From: Alphaproteobacteria bacterium
GTDB taxonomy: Bacteria > Pseudomonadota > Alphaproteobacteria > UBA9219 > RFNS01
Direction of reading: 5' to 3'
NCBI GenBank assembly: GCA_037200005.1
Contig: JBBCGY010000002.1
Span: 310,001-374,000, forward strand
DNA length: 64,000 nt
The position numbers were made by a program, and so were the translations under genes. Below are positions 1-9,118 of this stretch, one piece after another. Each line of letters begins with the position of its first letter. Position 1 is the stretch's first letter. The notes beneath the pieces were generated by a model. The model saw nothing but the letters and a program-made list of their open reading frames with translations. It was not told the origin of the DNA and did no database searches.

Positions 1-770
1 TGGGCGGCGATGCGCCCGTTGGCCGCTTCGAGCGCAAACTATGGCGGCGTCCCGATCCGGCGGCGGGCGATGGCGGCGGCGGCGAAATGTCGATCATGCG
101 CGGGCGCGTATTTGAAAAAGTCGGCGTGAATATCTCCACCGTGCATGGCGAATTCTCCGAGGCGTTCCGCGCGCAAATTCCCGGCGCGGCGGGAGACGGA
201 AAATTCTGGGCGGGCGGCATCAGCCTCGTCGCGCATATGCGCTCGCCTTTGGCGCCCGCCGTGCATATGAACACCCGGATGATCGTGACCGGCAAAAGCT
301 GGTTCGGCGGCGGCGCGGATTTGACGCCGATGTTTCCCGAAAGCGCCTCGGCGCAAGATGATGCCGCGCAATTCCATGCCGCGCTGAAGGCCGCCTGCGA
401 CAAGCACGGCGCGGACTACTATCCGCGCTTCAAAAAATGGTGCGACGAGTATTTTTATCTGCCGCATCGCGGCGAGGCGAGGGGCCTTGGCGGGATTTTC
501 TACGACAATCTCAACAGTGGAGATTTCGCGGCGGATTTCGGTTTCACGCGCGATGTGGGCGAGACGTTTCTTGCCGTTTATCCCGCTATCGTCCGCAAGT
601 GCATGGCCGAGCCGTGGACGCCAGAGCAGCGCGAGGCCCAGCTGGTCCGGCGCGGGCGCTATGTGGAATTCAATTTACTATATGATCGTGGCACGGCGTT
701 CGGCCTGAAAACCGGCGGCAATACCGAGGCGATCCTCATGTCGCTGCCGCCGGAAGTGAAGTGGCCTTGA
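1..770 (+). CDS. hemF: Oxygen-dependent coproporphyrinogen-III oxidase, 5' end missing
   Basis: HemF decarboxylates two propionate groups of coproporphyrinogen III using O2, giving protoporphyrinogen IX in cytoplasmic heme synthesis. The reading frame is already open at base 3, so the N-terminus lies outside the window and the ATG at 87 is internal. The visible part carries family hallmarks: the GGGE-MS-MRG-FEKVGVN stretch right after the window edge, the HMNTR segment, [10 protein letters not shown], the DEYFYLPHR region, RGLGGIFYD, and the C-terminal [16 protein letters not shown]. It ends in a VKWP tail, which I recall as usual for alphaproteobacterial HemF, so the 3' end looks complete. 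It meets the next gene tail to tail with 5 bp between. Assignment is very secure. Confidence 0.96.
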   Translation, partial: GGDAPVGRFERKLWRRPDPAAGDGGGGEMSIMRGRVFEKVGVNISTVHGEFSEAFRAQIPGAAGDGKFWAGGISLVAHMRSPLAPAVHMNTRMIVTGKSWFGGGADLTPMFPESASAQDDAAQFHAALKAACDKHGADYYPRFKKWCDEYFYLPHRGEARGLGGIFYDNLNSGDFAADFGFTRDVGETFLAVYPAIVRKCMAEPWTPEQREAQLVRRGRYVEFNLLYDRGTAFGLKTGGNTEAILMSLPPEVKWP

Positions 771-775
771 CGTTA

Positions 776-1096
776 TTACGGGCTGGGCGTGGCAGACCCG
801 GACGCGCTTTTTAAGGCGGCAAGAAAGCTTTTCCTGTCCCATGTCGCGGCTGAGATCGCGACGTTGAAAACGTCAGGCAGCAGACGTTGCTCTTCAAGCG
901 CATCTTTGTATTGCTCGCACTCACGCAGGCTTTTTAAGGGTATTCCTTTTGCCGGGAGTCCGAATCCAGGGCGCGGTATCATTGTCACCGCGTTTCTGCC
1001 GATGTGGAAGCCCGCGATCATATCGCTTTCCGTCTTAATGTAGCTGCCGGTCTTTAGGGGATGAATTCTCACTGATTTTTCTGGCGATACGATCAT
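776..1096 (-). CDS. Hypothetical protein, 106 aa
   Basis: I do not recognise this protein. It starts at an ATG preceded by a clear ribosome-binding site (AAAGGA about 9 bases upstream), which is the main reason to accept it. The product is a small soluble protein with no signal peptide or membrane segment, ending in a Ser/Ala/Pro-rich tail. It converges on hemF, leaving 5 bp between the two stop codons. The next minus-strand gene upstream ends 54 bp before it, so the two could be co-transcribed. No function can be inferred. Confidence 0.55.
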   Translation of the reverse strand: MIVSPEKSVRIHPLKTGSYIKTESDMIAGFHIGRNAVTMIPRPGFGLPAKGIPLKSLRECEQYKDALEEQRLLPDVFNVAISAATWDRKSFLAALKSASGSATPSP

Positions 1097-1150
1097 GGCA
1101 TTTTCCTTTCAAATAATCCGGCGATTGAGCAATGGGTGCTATTTTAATAA

Positions 1151-2323
1151 TCAGCTGTTCGAAGGCAAGGAGTTTGTTGCCGCCGCCCGATTATTCTTGC
1201 GCCGCGGGGGCGTGGGTTCCGGGTTCCCGTATTTAGCGATGATGGCGTCGGTATGCGTCACGAGGCTGCGCATGATTTCAGGCACGTTTTCGTTATGGCT
1301 CATGGCGGCGCTGACACCGGCGTAATTCAGGCGCGATAATTTCTCGGCCGTATCCCGGCTGACGACTATATATTCCTGCCCGGCGGTTTTGCCGTAATGG
1401 CCGGAAGGATTCGCGGGCGACGGCCCCTCGAATAAGTCAATCTGGTTGGTGATTTCCCTGCGGGCGGAGAGCCATTCCCGCCTGAGGCCGGGGATTTTGT
1501 ACAGTTTAGAAGAACCCTGCCGTATGGGCTGAGAGAAATGCGCGTACATCCGGATATCGCCCGGATCGGGATTGCCGTTATTCCGGTCGTCCGCCGTATA
1601 TCGCTGATTCAGCATGAAGGAAATCTGGCTGCGCGTGCCGCCCGGAAGTGTCACGTTGAAAACATTGCCGTCGAGTGCCAGAAGCTGGAAGGGGGCGGTC
1701 AGGGGGTCGTGAATCTGACCCCAGATTTTAAGCTCGTCGGCGCGTTCCAGAATTTTCTCGGGAATATAGGGTTTGTAATCCCGGCCGAGAATATTTTTCG
1801 CCACCTGGAGAAATTTCGCAACGACTTCGGGCTGGTAAAATTGCCTGCGGTTTTGCTCCGACATATCAACGCTGGGACCGCCATCCACGAAATGACGCAC
1901 GTCGAGATTGGCGCGCAAGGGGCAGCGTTCTTTCGGCTGGGTCTTCTTATCCTCTGCCGCATGGAAGTAGGCTCGTTTGACTTTCAGCGACGTCGTGCCG
2001 CGCACGAAAACTTCTTCGCCGCAAGCCTGGCAGGTCGGCTTGACCTGCCATCGTTTGCTCAGGCTGCCTTCGAGTCTTTGGAATGTTTCCAGCGAGACGA
2101 GGCGGCCGAGATTGCTGAGTTTGAATTCTATTTTCTGAACCGCGAAACCGTCCTGCGTCGTCTTGGCTTCGCCAAGTTTTTCTTCGAGCAGCGCGCGTTC
2201 CTTGGCCTGCTCCGTGGCATCGGCATGGCCATAGATGACATACTGCCGGTTATACGCCGGTGTTACGTGCTGGCCGGGAGGGGCGATATGATTGGCTTGC
2301 GACATGGCGCGAGTAAAACCCAT
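1151..2323 (-). CDS. Hypothetical protein with a C2HC zinc-ribbon-like motif, 390 aa
   Basis: Unknown soluble protein. The visible features are a charged helical stretch near residues 35-55 and a possible metal site: Cys98-x2-Cys101, His121 and Cys134, with basic residues between. The spacing recalls the N-terminal zinc ribbon of CoiA-like and other nuclease-associated proteins, but I cannot find a nuclease core, so this is only a structural hint. The C-terminus is a low-complexity Pro/Arg/Asn/Ser tail. The first ATG has a weak GAAAG site; the ATG at 2305 is an alternative. It lies 60 bp downstream of pheT on the same strand and may be read through from that operon. Confidence 0.6.
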   Translation of the reverse strand: MGFTRAMSQANHIAPPGQHVTPAYNRQYVIYGHADATEQAKERALLEEKLGEAKTTQDGFAVQKIEFKLSNLGRLVSLETFQRLEGSLSKRWQVKPTCQACGEEVFVRGTTSLKVKRAYFHAAEDKKTQPKERCPLRANLDVRHFVDGGPSVDMSEQNRRQFYQPEVVAKFLQVAKNILGRDYKPYIPEKILERADELKIWGQIHDPLTAPFQLLALDGNVFNVTLPGGTRSQISFMLNQRYTADDRNNGNPDPGDIRMYAHFSQPIRQGSSKLYKIPGLRREWLSARREITNQIDLFEGPSPANPSGHYGKTAGQEYIVVSRDTAEKLSRLNYAGVSAAMSHNENVPEIMRSLVTHTDAIIAKYGNPEPTPPRRKNNRAAATNSLPSNS

Positions 2324-2383
2324 GGCATTACTTTCGTCAAGAAATGCGGGCGGCGGGTGGAAATAGCCTTGGTTAATGCCGCC

Positions 2384-4795
2384 CTAGCTTCGCAGTGTCC
2401 CGCCCGCGCCTTTGGCGACGGCGGCGACGATGGCGGCGGAGAGCTGTTCAAGCTGCTCGTCGGTCATGCTTTGTTCGCGCGGCTGGAACGTCACCGAAAG
2501 CGCCAGGGATTTCTTGCCTTCGCCTAGGTTCTTTCCGGCGTAAACGTCGAACACATTCACGTCCACGATCATATTCTTGTCGACCTGGCGAATGCATTTG
2601 CCGATCTTGTCGGCGCTTATCTCCGCGTCCACCACGAAGGCGAAATCGCGCTGCACCGGCTGCAGCGCGGCGAGATGCAAGGCGGGCCGCGCGGTCGCCG
2701 AGGCTTTCGGCGAAGGAATATTGCCGAGCCAAATCTCGCATCCGGCCATCGGCTGTGTCGTGTCGATCGCGGCCAGCAGGCGCGGATGCATTTCGCCGAA
2801 GCTCGCCAGAATATTCTGGCCTTGCCGCAGGCAGCCGGAGCGGCCCGGATGGTAATAGTCCGGTGCGTCCGCCGTGATCTGCAAGGCATCGGTCTTCACG
2901 CCGCAAGCGGCCAGCGCGGCAATGGCGTCGGCCTTGGCGTCATAGACATCGACGGCGCGAACCGGCGCGGCCCAATGGCGCGGCGTATGCCCGGCGCGCA
3001 GGGTGGTCGCGGCCAGCTTTTGATCCTGTTCGCGTGCGCCGTGATAGACCGGGCCGACCTCGAACAATCCCACGTCGGGATAGCCGTGATCGGCGTTGCG
3101 CTTCGCGGCCTGCATGAGATTGCCGAGAGTGCTGGGACGCATCATGTCGAGATCGGACGAAATCGGATTGACGAGGCGCAGGCTCTCATCGGGCGCGGCG
3201 AAATGCGCGGCGAGCGGCGACGGCATGAACGACCAGGTCACGGCCTCCAGCAGTCCTTGCGCGGCAAGGGCGCGGCGTGACGATCCGCCCCGGCGCTGCA
3301 GCGCCGTCAGGATTTCCGCTGCCATGTTGCGCGGGAATTGCAGCGGCTCGGCGGGAATGTGATCGTAGCCGTGAATGCGGATGACTTCCTCGACCAGATC
3401 GGCTTCGCCGTGAATGTCCGGACGCCAGCTGGGGGGCCTGCACGGCGAAGCGGCTGCCTTCGTCGGCGACCGTGCAGCCGAGCGCGGTCAGGAATGCGCC
3501 TTTGCTCTTCGGGCCGGACATCGACGCCGACCAGGGTAGCGCCGCGCGTCTTGCGCAGGGCGAGCGCGCGCTGCCATGAAGGCTCTTCGCCCACGATGGC
3601 GAGTTCGGAGGCTTCGCCGCCGCAAAGTTCCATAACCAGCCGGGGTGGAAATTTCCGCGCCGGGCTTGCAAAAGGCGGGATCGATGCCGCGCTCAAAGCG
3701 GTAACGCGCGTCGCTGGTGATGCCGAGCGCCCGTCCGCCGCGCGCCGTGCGTATCGGGTCGAAATAGGCGGAGATCAGAAGAATTTCCGTGGTTCCGGAT
3801 TCGCAACTGGTGCTTTCGCCGCCCATGATCGCGCTCAGTTCCAGCGGTCCGGAGTCGTCGCTGATGATCGTCATGCCGGGCTGCAGCGTATAAACCTTGC
3901 CGTTGAGAAGCTTAAGCTCCTCGCCGCCCTTGGCGAGATGCACGCGCAATTTGCCGCGCAGCTTCGCGGCGTCGAACGCATGCAACGGGCGCGCCAGATC
4001 AAAGGAAACGAAATTTGTGATATCGACCACGGCGGAAATCGGACGCAAGCCTATCGATTCGAGCCGTCTTTTTCAGCCATGCCGGGCTCTCGCCGTTCTT
4101 GATGCCCTTGATGTGCCGCCCAATGATAAGCGGGCAGGCGTCTTTTTCGCCCGGCGGCAGATCGATGGAAAGCTCAATAGGAGTTTTGAAACGTCCCCGC
4201 GACCGGCGCGTCATTGAGGGGCTTTCAGCTTGCCGAAACCGGCTGCCGCCAGATCGCGGGCGATGCCGCGCACGCCCGCGCAGTCGGGACGGTTGGGGGT
4301 CAGCTTGATCTCGATCACCGGATCGTTCAGCCCGGCCCATTCGGCGAAGCTCGCGCCGACCGGCGCATCGGCGGGCAAATCGATAATGAAACGCTCGCCT
4401 TTATCCTCGCCCGCGCCGATTTCGCCCGCGCCGCACAGCATGCCCTGACTTTCGACGCCGCGAATGACGCCCCTTGCCGAGTTTGGCCTTCTGCGCCGGA
4501 ATATAATCGCCAGGACGCGCCAGCACGGCTTTCATGCCCGCGCGGCAATTGGGAGGCGCCGCAGACCACTTGCAGTTTTTTCCGTACCGGTGTCGACGGT
4601 CGTGACTTGCAGCTTGTCGGCGTTGGGATGTTTTTCCGCCGTCAGCACGTGCGCGATGATGAAGGGCGCGAGTTCCTGCCCGCGGTCGGCGATGCTTTCG
4701 ACTTCGAGGCCGATGGCGGTCAGTTTCGCCGAGATTTCTCCGAGCGTCGCGGCCGTGTCGAGATGCTCCTTGAGCCATGAGAGCGTGAATTTCAT
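2384..4795 (-). CDS. pheT: Phenylalanine-tRNA ligase beta subunit, broken by nine +1 frameshifts
   Basis: PheT pairs with PheS in an alpha2-beta2 enzyme that charges tRNA-Phe and edits Tyr-tRNA-Phe. The start ([13 protein letters not shown]) overlaps the pheS stop as ATGA. Recognisable PheT segments follow in order but in changing frames: the EMAP-like tRNA-binding part with HPNADKLQV, the [15 protein letters not shown] block, [12 protein letters not shown], the ERGIDPAF editing region, and an intact C-terminal 313 residues (2384-3325) with the anticodon-binding-like domain. Removing one base from each homopolymer at 3431-3436, 3511-3513, 3642-3645, 4069-4073, 4195-4198, 4218-4221, 4470-4473, 4551-4553 and 4576-4581 restores one frame of about 800 residues, the normal family length. 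All nine changes are +1 and the gene is essential, so sequence error is likelier than real decay. Confidence 0.93.
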
Positions 4796-5889
4796 CGCGG
4801 CACTCCGGGCATGTCGAGCGCCATGAAGCCGTAATGCTTCAGCCAGCGCGCATCGCTCTCGAAGAAGGTGCGCAAATCGGGAATGCCGTATTTCAGCATC
4901 GCCATGCGGTCGATGCCCATGCCGAAGGCGAAGCCCTGGTATTCGTCGGGGTCGATGCCGCAATTGCGCAGAACTTGCGGATGCACCATGCCGCAGCCGC
5001 CGAGCTCCAGCCAGTCATCATAATTGCCGAGCTTCAGCGCGCCGCCTTCGCGCTTGCAGCCGATATCGATTTCCGCGCCCGGCTCGACGAAGGGGAAATA
5101 GGAGGGGCGGAAGCGCGTGGGCAAATCGGCGATGCCGAAAAATTCGCGCGCGAAATCCATGATGCAGCCTTTAAGGTGCGCCATCGTCGTCGTCTTGTCG
5201 ATCACCAGGCCTTCGACCTGATGGAACATAGGCGTATGCGTCGCGTCATAATCGAGACGATAGGTGCGTCCCGGCGCGATGATGCGGATGGGAGGCTTCT
5301 GGTTCAGCATCGTCCGCGCCTGCACCGGCGAGGTGTGGGTGCGCAGGATGGTCGGCTCGCTGCCTTGCGAGGGCAAATAGAACGTATCCTGCATCTGCCG
5401 CGCCGGATGATCGGGCGGAATGTTCATCTTGGTGAAATTCAGATCGTCGCTTTCGATATCCGGCCCTTCGGCGACCGCGAATCCCATCGCCGCGAAGATG
5501 GCGGTGATTTCGTCGATGGTCTGGCTGACGGGATGGACCCGCCCGTCGGTCATCGGGCTTTGCGCGGGGCGCGGCGACAGGGTGATATCGACGCGCTCGG
5601 TTTTCAGGCGCTCGTTGAGTTCGGATTCGGCGAGGGCGGCTTTGCGGGTTTCGATCAGCGCGGTGAGAGCGTCTTTGACGCGGTTGAGTTCCGCGCCGCG
5701 TTCCTTGCGCGTCTCGGGGGGCAGGGCACCGAGCATTTTCATCTGCTCGGTGATCTGGCCTTTTTTGCCCAGCGCGGCGACCCGAAGCTCTTCAAGCTGC
5801 GCGACGCTGGCGGCGGCGGCGATCCGCGCCGCGAGCTCGTCCTGCAATCGCGTCAGGCTATCGGTTTCTTTGAGCGCCGCTTCGGCCAT
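4792..5889 (-). CDS. pheS: Phenylalanine-tRNA ligase alpha subunit
   Basis: Catalytic subunit of the class II phenylalanyl-tRNA synthetase. The N-terminal coiled coil (about residues 1-100) binds tRNA; the catalytic core follows. Motif 2 is seen around [10 protein letters not shown] after [11 protein letters not shown], and motif 3 around [17 protein letters not shown] near the C-terminus. The 365-residue length fits alphaproteobacterial PheS, which is longer than the roughly 330 residues of enteric bacteria. The frame is fully open, in contrast to the adjacent pheT. It lies between rplT (9 bp gap) and pheT (4-bp ATGA overlap), the usual rpmI-rplT-pheS-pheT order; infC, often at the head, is absent here. 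Confidence 0.97.
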   Translation of the reverse strand: MAEAALKETDSLTRLQDELAARIAAAASVAQLEELRVAALGKKGQITEQMKMLGALPPETRKERGAELNRVKDALTALIETRKAALAESELNERLKTERVDITLSPRPAQSPMTDGRVHPVSQTIDEITAIFAAMGFAVAEGPDIESDDLNFTKMNIPPDHPARQMQDTFYLPSQGSEPTILRTHTSPVQARTMLNQKPPIRIIAPGRTYRLDYDATHTPMFHQVEGLVIDKTTTMAHLKGCIMDFAREFFGIADLPTRFRPSYFPFVEPGAEIDIGCKREGGALKLGNYDDWLELGGCGMVHPQVLRNCGIDPDEYQGFAFGMGIDRMAMLKYGIPDLRTFFESDARWLKHYGFMALDMPGVPR

Positions 5890-5898
5890 GATGGAGGC

Positions 5899-6264
5899 TT
5901 ACGCCGCCTTCTTGAGCGCCGCTTGAACTTGATCGACAACCGCCTTGAACGACGCGGGTTCCGTCGCCGCCAGCTCGGAGAGCTGTTTGCGGTCGATTTC
6001 GATGCCGGTCAGCTTGAGGCCGCCGATGAATTTCGCGTAGGTCAGGCCGTATTCGCGGACGGCGGCGTTGATGCGCTGAATCCACAGAGCGCGGAAATCA
6101 CGCTTGCGGTTGCGCCGGTCGCGATAGGCGTAACGCAGCGCCTTTTCGACTTTTTCGATAGCGATGCGGAAATTGGTGCCGCCGCGGCCGCGATAGCCCT
6201 TGGCCAGTTTGACGACTTTTTTGTGACGGGCGTGCGAAGTGACGCCCCGTTTGACGCGTGCCAT
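5899..6264 (-). CDS. rplT: 50S ribosomal protein L20
   Basis: L20 binds 23S rRNA and is needed early in large-subunit assembly; in several bacteria it also represses its own operon through the mRNA leader. The 121-residue product opens with [16 protein letters not shown] and carries the basic helical N-terminal arm ([15 protein letters not shown], then [21 protein letters not shown]) and the globular C-terminal part, at the standard family length. It sits 11 bp after rpmI and 9 bp before pheS on the same strand, consistent with one transcript. Confidence 0.98.
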   Translation of the reverse strand: MARVKRGVTSHARHKKVVKLAKGYRGRGGTNFRIAIEKVEKALRYAYRDRRNRKRDFRALWIQRINAAVREYGLTYAKFIGGLKLTGIEIDRKQLSELAATEPASFKAVVDQVQAALKKAA

Positions 6265-6275
6265 ATCTTATCTCC

Positions 6276-6476
6276 TTATGAATTGCGCAGATAATGAGCG
6301 ATGATGTTATCGCCGTCCGCCTTGAACAAAATCTGACCGGCGCGGCCTTCGCGCTTCATCTTTTGCGATTTGTTGCGGAGCAAATGGCGCTTGTTGGATG
6401 CGCCAGCTTTAACTTTGCCGGTCGCGGTCACGCGAAAACGCTTCTTCGACCCGGAATGGGTCTTGATCTTGGGCAT
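6276..6476 (-). CDS. rpmI: 50S ribosomal protein L35
   Basis: L35 is a small basic protein of the large ribosomal subunit. The start is set at the [14 protein letters not shown] methionine, because that is the conserved family N-terminus and it is preceded by a strong AAAGGA site 6 bases upstream; a start seven codons earlier is unlikely. The 66-residue product is the normal size and contains the typical [10 protein letters not shown] and KMKR elements. It is first in the rpmI-rplT-pheS-pheT operon, with a leader of roughly 90 bases behind a candidate promoter. Confidence 0.97.
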   Translation of the reverse strand: MPKIKTHSGSKKRFRVTATGKVKAGASNKRHLLRNKSQKMKREGRAGQILFKADGDNIIAHYLRNS

Positions 6477-6571
6477 GTTTTTTCCTTTCGTTAACAATGG
6501 CGGCCGGGCAATGCCCTGCGGCGGCTCAAAAAATGGCCCCGCAACGCCCGGACGCGCCTGATAGAGCAGCA

Positions 6572-6601
6572 GTTATAGGGGAAAAGTTGCGGAAAGCGCA
6601 A
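6572..6601 (-). promoter_or_regulatory. Candidate promoter of the rpmI operon
   Basis: On the minus strand a TTGCGC box (6601-6596) lies 18 bases before TATAAC (6577-6572), about 95 bases ahead of the rpmI start. The -10 box is 5 of 6 to consensus and the -35 box 4 of 6. The -35 part overlaps the ubiE terminator hairpin. The leader that would result includes a GGGC-ATT-GCCC hairpin. No experimental support; inferred from sequence and position. Confidence 0.4.
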
Positions 6602-6602
6602 C
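6582..6602 (-). terminator. Intrinsic terminator downstream of ubiE
   Basis: Read on the minus strand, a perfect 6-bp stem GTTGCG / CGCAAC with a CTTTC loop is followed directly by TTTT. It lies 34 bases beyond the ubiE stop codon, where a terminator for ubiE is expected. The stem is short, so efficiency may be moderate. Confidence 0.6.
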
Positions 6603-6635
6603 AAGATTACAAATACCGATAAGTCACTGTATTCG

Positions 6636-7406
6636 TTAAAATTTCCAGCCTGAATGAATAGCGGCAATACCGAAACTTACATCAAGCCAGCGGACGCGGG
6701 CAAGCCCGGCCTGCTCCATACGCGCGGCCAAAGCCTGCTGATCGGGGAATTGCCGAATGCTTTCGGCGAGATATTGATAGGCGGCGCGGTCGTTCGCGAC
6801 TTTCTCGCCAAGCCAGGGCAAGACGGAGAAAGAATAGCGGTCATAGATATCTTTGAGCGGCGCGGCGACGCCGGGGCTGAACTCCAGGCAGAAAAACCGC
6901 CCGCCTGGTTTCAGCACGCGAACGACTTCCTTTAAGGCGGTATCGATCAGCGCGACATTGCGCAAGCCGAAGGATATACAGATTTTGTCGAAGCTAGCGG
7001 CGGGGAAGGGGAGATCGGCGGCATCGCCCGTCGTCCAGGTGAAAGCGTCCGGCAACAAGCCGTCATCGAGCATTCGGTTGCGGCCTTGTTCGAGCATTGC
7101 GGCGTTATAATCGCAAATGGTGATTTTGCTTTGTCCGTGGCTGCGCCGATGGAGCCGCCGGGCGATATCGCCGGTGCCGCCCGCGAGGTCGAGGATGCTT
7201 TCTCCGGCGCGCGGCGCGATCATCGCGGCGAACCGGTCTTTCCATAAGCGGTGGACGCCCAGCGACATCAGATCGTTCATCACGTCGTAACGCGCCGCAA
7301 CTTTATCGAATACGCCCCGCACGCGCTCGGCTTTGTTTCCGGCGGTTATATGCTCGAATCCGAACCATTCGGCTTCGGGGTTGGTGCGGTGGCGTGATTT
7401 TGTCAT
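6636..7406 (-). CDS. ubiE: Ubiquinone/menaquinone C-methyltransferase UbiE
   Basis: SAM-dependent C-methyltransferase acting on the benzoquinol (and, where present, demethylmenaquinol) ring in quinone synthesis. The 256-residue protein has the family's VFDKVAARYDVMNDLMSLG opening block, the SAM-binding glycine motif ILDLAGGTGDIA, and the late motif with RVLKPGGRFFCLEFS. The C-terminus, FGIAAIHSGWKF, matches the usual end of UbiE. It is divergent from mutM with a 35-bp gap, an arrangement common in alphaproteobacteria, so the two share a promoter region. The expected neighbour ubiB is not here. Confidence 0.96.
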   Translation of the reverse strand: MTKSRHRTNPEAEWFGFEHITAGNKAERVRGVFDKVAARYDVMNDLMSLGVHRLWKDRFAAMIAPRAGESILDLAGGTGDIARRLHRRSHGQSKITICDYNAAMLEQGRNRMLDDGLLPDAFTWTTGDAADLPFPAASFDKICISFGLRNVALIDTALKEVVRVLKPGGRFFCLEFSPGVAAPLKDIYDRYSFSVLPWLGEKVANDRAAYQYLAESIRQFPDQQALAARMEQAGLARVRWLDVSFGIAAIHSGWKF

Positions 7407-7441
7407 AATGGCTTTCTAGCAATTTAACGGCGCGGTCGCAA

Positions 7442-8269
7442 ATGCCCGAATTACCTGAAGTCGAAACCGTTTGCCGCGGGCTTGAGGCCAAGCTGGCGGG
7501 CGCGAAAATCAAGGACGCCGTGCTGCACCGCGCCGATCTGCGCTTTCCGATGCCCAAGGGGCTGGAGGCGCGGCTGCGCGGGCGGCGGATCGCGCATGTG
7601 CGGCGGCGGGCGAAATATATCGTGATCGAGCTTAGCGGCGGCGACGCGCTGCTGCTGCATCTCGGCATGTCGGGGCGGCTGGTGGTCGGCGCGGCGGACA
7701 AGGCGGCGGAGAAGCACGATCATGTCGTGATCCATTGCGACAAGGGCACGCTGCGCTTCAACGATCCGCGCCGTTTCGGGATGCTCGATCTCTGCGCGCT
7801 GAAAGATTTGCCGGAACATCGATTGCTGCGCGGGCTTGGCGTCGAGCCTTTGGAAAAAGATTTGACGGCAAAGTTTCTCGCGCAAAAATTCAAGGGCAAG
7901 AAAACGCCCATCAAGGCCGCGCTGCTCGACCAGCGGATCATCGCCGGGCTTGGCAATATCTATGTCTGCGAGGCGCTGTTCCATGCCGGAATTTCTCCCT
8001 TGCGCCTTGCGGGCAGCCTGAAACCGGCGGAGATCGCCGCGCTCGTTCCCGCGATCCGCAAGGTGCTGAAGGCTGCGATCAAGGCGGGCGGCAGCAGTCT
8101 GCGCGATTATGTGCAAAGCGGCGGCGAGCTTGGTTATTTTCAGCATAATTTCGCCGTCTATGACCGCGAGGATAAACAATGTCCCGGTTGCCATTGCGGT
8201 AAGCCCGCGATCACGCGCATCGTGCAGAGCGGACGGTCGACTTTCTTTTGCCCTGTGAGGCAAAAATAA
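7442..8269 (+). CDS. mutM: Formamidopyrimidine-DNA glycosylase (Fpg), with an altered zinc finger
   Basis: Base-excision repair enzyme that removes 8-oxoguanine and formamidopyrimidines and nicks the abasic site. The N-terminus is MPELPEVETVCRGLE, with catalytic Pro2 and Glu3. The helix-two-turn-helix region includes LDQRIIAGLGNIYVCEALF. The C-terminal zinc finger reads CPGCHC, then GRSTFFC, then PVRQK: in the canonical finger the last element is C-x2-C, so the fourth ligand Cys is replaced by Arg here. Either another cysteine (the CPGCHC cluster has one spare) fills in, or the finger is weakened, or there is a base error. The next gene starts on the base after the stop codon. Confidence 0.94.
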   Translation: MPELPEVETVCRGLEAKLAGAKIKDAVLHRADLRFPMPKGLEARLRGRRIAHVRRRAKYIVIELSGGDALLLHLGMSGRLVVGAADKAAEKHDHVVIHCDKGTLRFNDPRRFGMLDLCALKDLPEHRLLRGLGVEPLEKDLTAKFLAQKFKGKKTPIKAALLDQRIIAGLGNIYVCEALFHAGISPLRLAGSLKPAEIAALVPAIRKVLKAAIKAGGSSLRDYVQSGGELGYFQHNFAVYDREDKQCPGCHCGKPAITRIVQSGRSTFFCPVRQK

Positions 8270-8806
8270 ATGCCCGATACGTCCGCCATCAATTGCTTCC
8301 TGCCGATCGCGGACCCGAGCGCGCGCCTGTTGATCTTGGGCAGCATGCCCGGCGAAGCGTCGTTGCGCGAACAGCAATATTATGCCCATCCGCGCAATTT
8401 GTTCTGGCCTATCATCAGCGAGATCATGGGCGTCGCGCCGTCTCTGCCTTATGACGCGCGGGTGCAGGCTCTCAAGACGAGAGGAATCGCGCTATGGGAT
8501 GTCCTGGAATCCTGCATCCGCATAAGCAGCCTCGATTCCGCCATCGACCGCGCCTCGGAAAAGCCGAACGACTTCCGGAGTTTTTTCCGCTCGCACCCGG
8601 ACATCGGGCGCGTGTTCTTCAACGGCGCGAAAGCGGAAGAATGCTATCGCCGCTATATTCTGCCGTCTCTCGCCGATGAGTTCCCCACGCTAGAGTACCG
8701 GCGGCTGCCATCCACCAGTCCCGCTCATGCCTCGTTGCGATATGAAGAAAAATTAGAGATTTGGAGAGCGGGTATTGGCGCTCAATTCTCGGTCCGCATG
8801 AAATAG
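8270..8806 (+). CDS. Hypoxanthine/uracil-DNA glycosylase of the HDG (UDG family 6) type
   Basis: The 178-residue product matches the DNA-deoxyinosine glycosylase branch of the uracil-DNA glycosylase superfamily. It shows the GSMPGEASL active-site loop, the YYAHPRNLFWPI motif near residues 40-50, the ALWDVLESC block, and the C-terminal LPSTSPAHAS motif. Enzymes of this group remove hypoxanthine, and sometimes uracil, from DNA in the cytoplasm. It starts immediately after mutM with no gap, so the two repair glycosylases are almost certainly co-translated. The exact base preference cannot be read from sequence. Confidence 0.82.
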   Translation: MPDTSAINCFLPIADPSARLLILGSMPGEASLREQQYYAHPRNLFWPIISEIMGVAPSLPYDARVQALKTRGIALWDVLESCIRISSLDSAIDRASEKPNDFRSFFRSHPDIGRVFFNGAKAEECYRRYILPSLADEFPTLEYRRLPSTSPAHASLRYEEKLEIWRAGIGAQFSVRMK

Positions 8807-8903
8807 GCGAAGGGCGTATGCGGCGCGAGGAAAGCCTCTATCGCGGCGGCATCGTTCTGGATGAGGAGGCGAGTATGCGGGGGCGGCGCCGGGGCCATGC
8901 AAA

Positions 8904-9089
8904 TTACAGTTCGAGTTTTTGTCCGGATTTTATGCGCCGCAGAATTGTGTGCGCGTCTTCGACCGACTCCCTGGCCAGTTCAGGGCTCAATCGAAGCGGG
9001 CGTACAACCATAATCGCCGCATCGTCTCTGAACCATCCGGTCGATTCATGGCCGGTTTCTTCGTCCGCTTGTTTGGGGATGCCGGTCAT
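8904..9089 (-). CDS. Small hypothetical protein, 61 aa
   Basis: Short acidic, soluble protein that I do not recognise. Support comes from a good ribosome-binding site (GGAG six bases before the ATG) and from position: it begins 30 bp after the stop of the giant coiled-coil gene on the same strand, so it could be the last gene of that transcript. There is no signal peptide or membrane segment. The competing plus-strand frame over the same bases has no comparable start signal. Confidence 0.5.
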   Translation of the reverse strand: MTGIPKQADEETGHESTGWFRDDAAIMVVRPLRLSPELARESVEDAHTILRRIKSGQKLEL

Positions 9090-9118
9090 TCTTTTCTCCG
9101 ATATCAGATAGAGCCTGA

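Noticed and set aside
4834-6294. A 486-codon plus-strand open frame opposite pheS and rplT
   Set aside because: It lies fully over two secure genes and looks like a translation of their complement.
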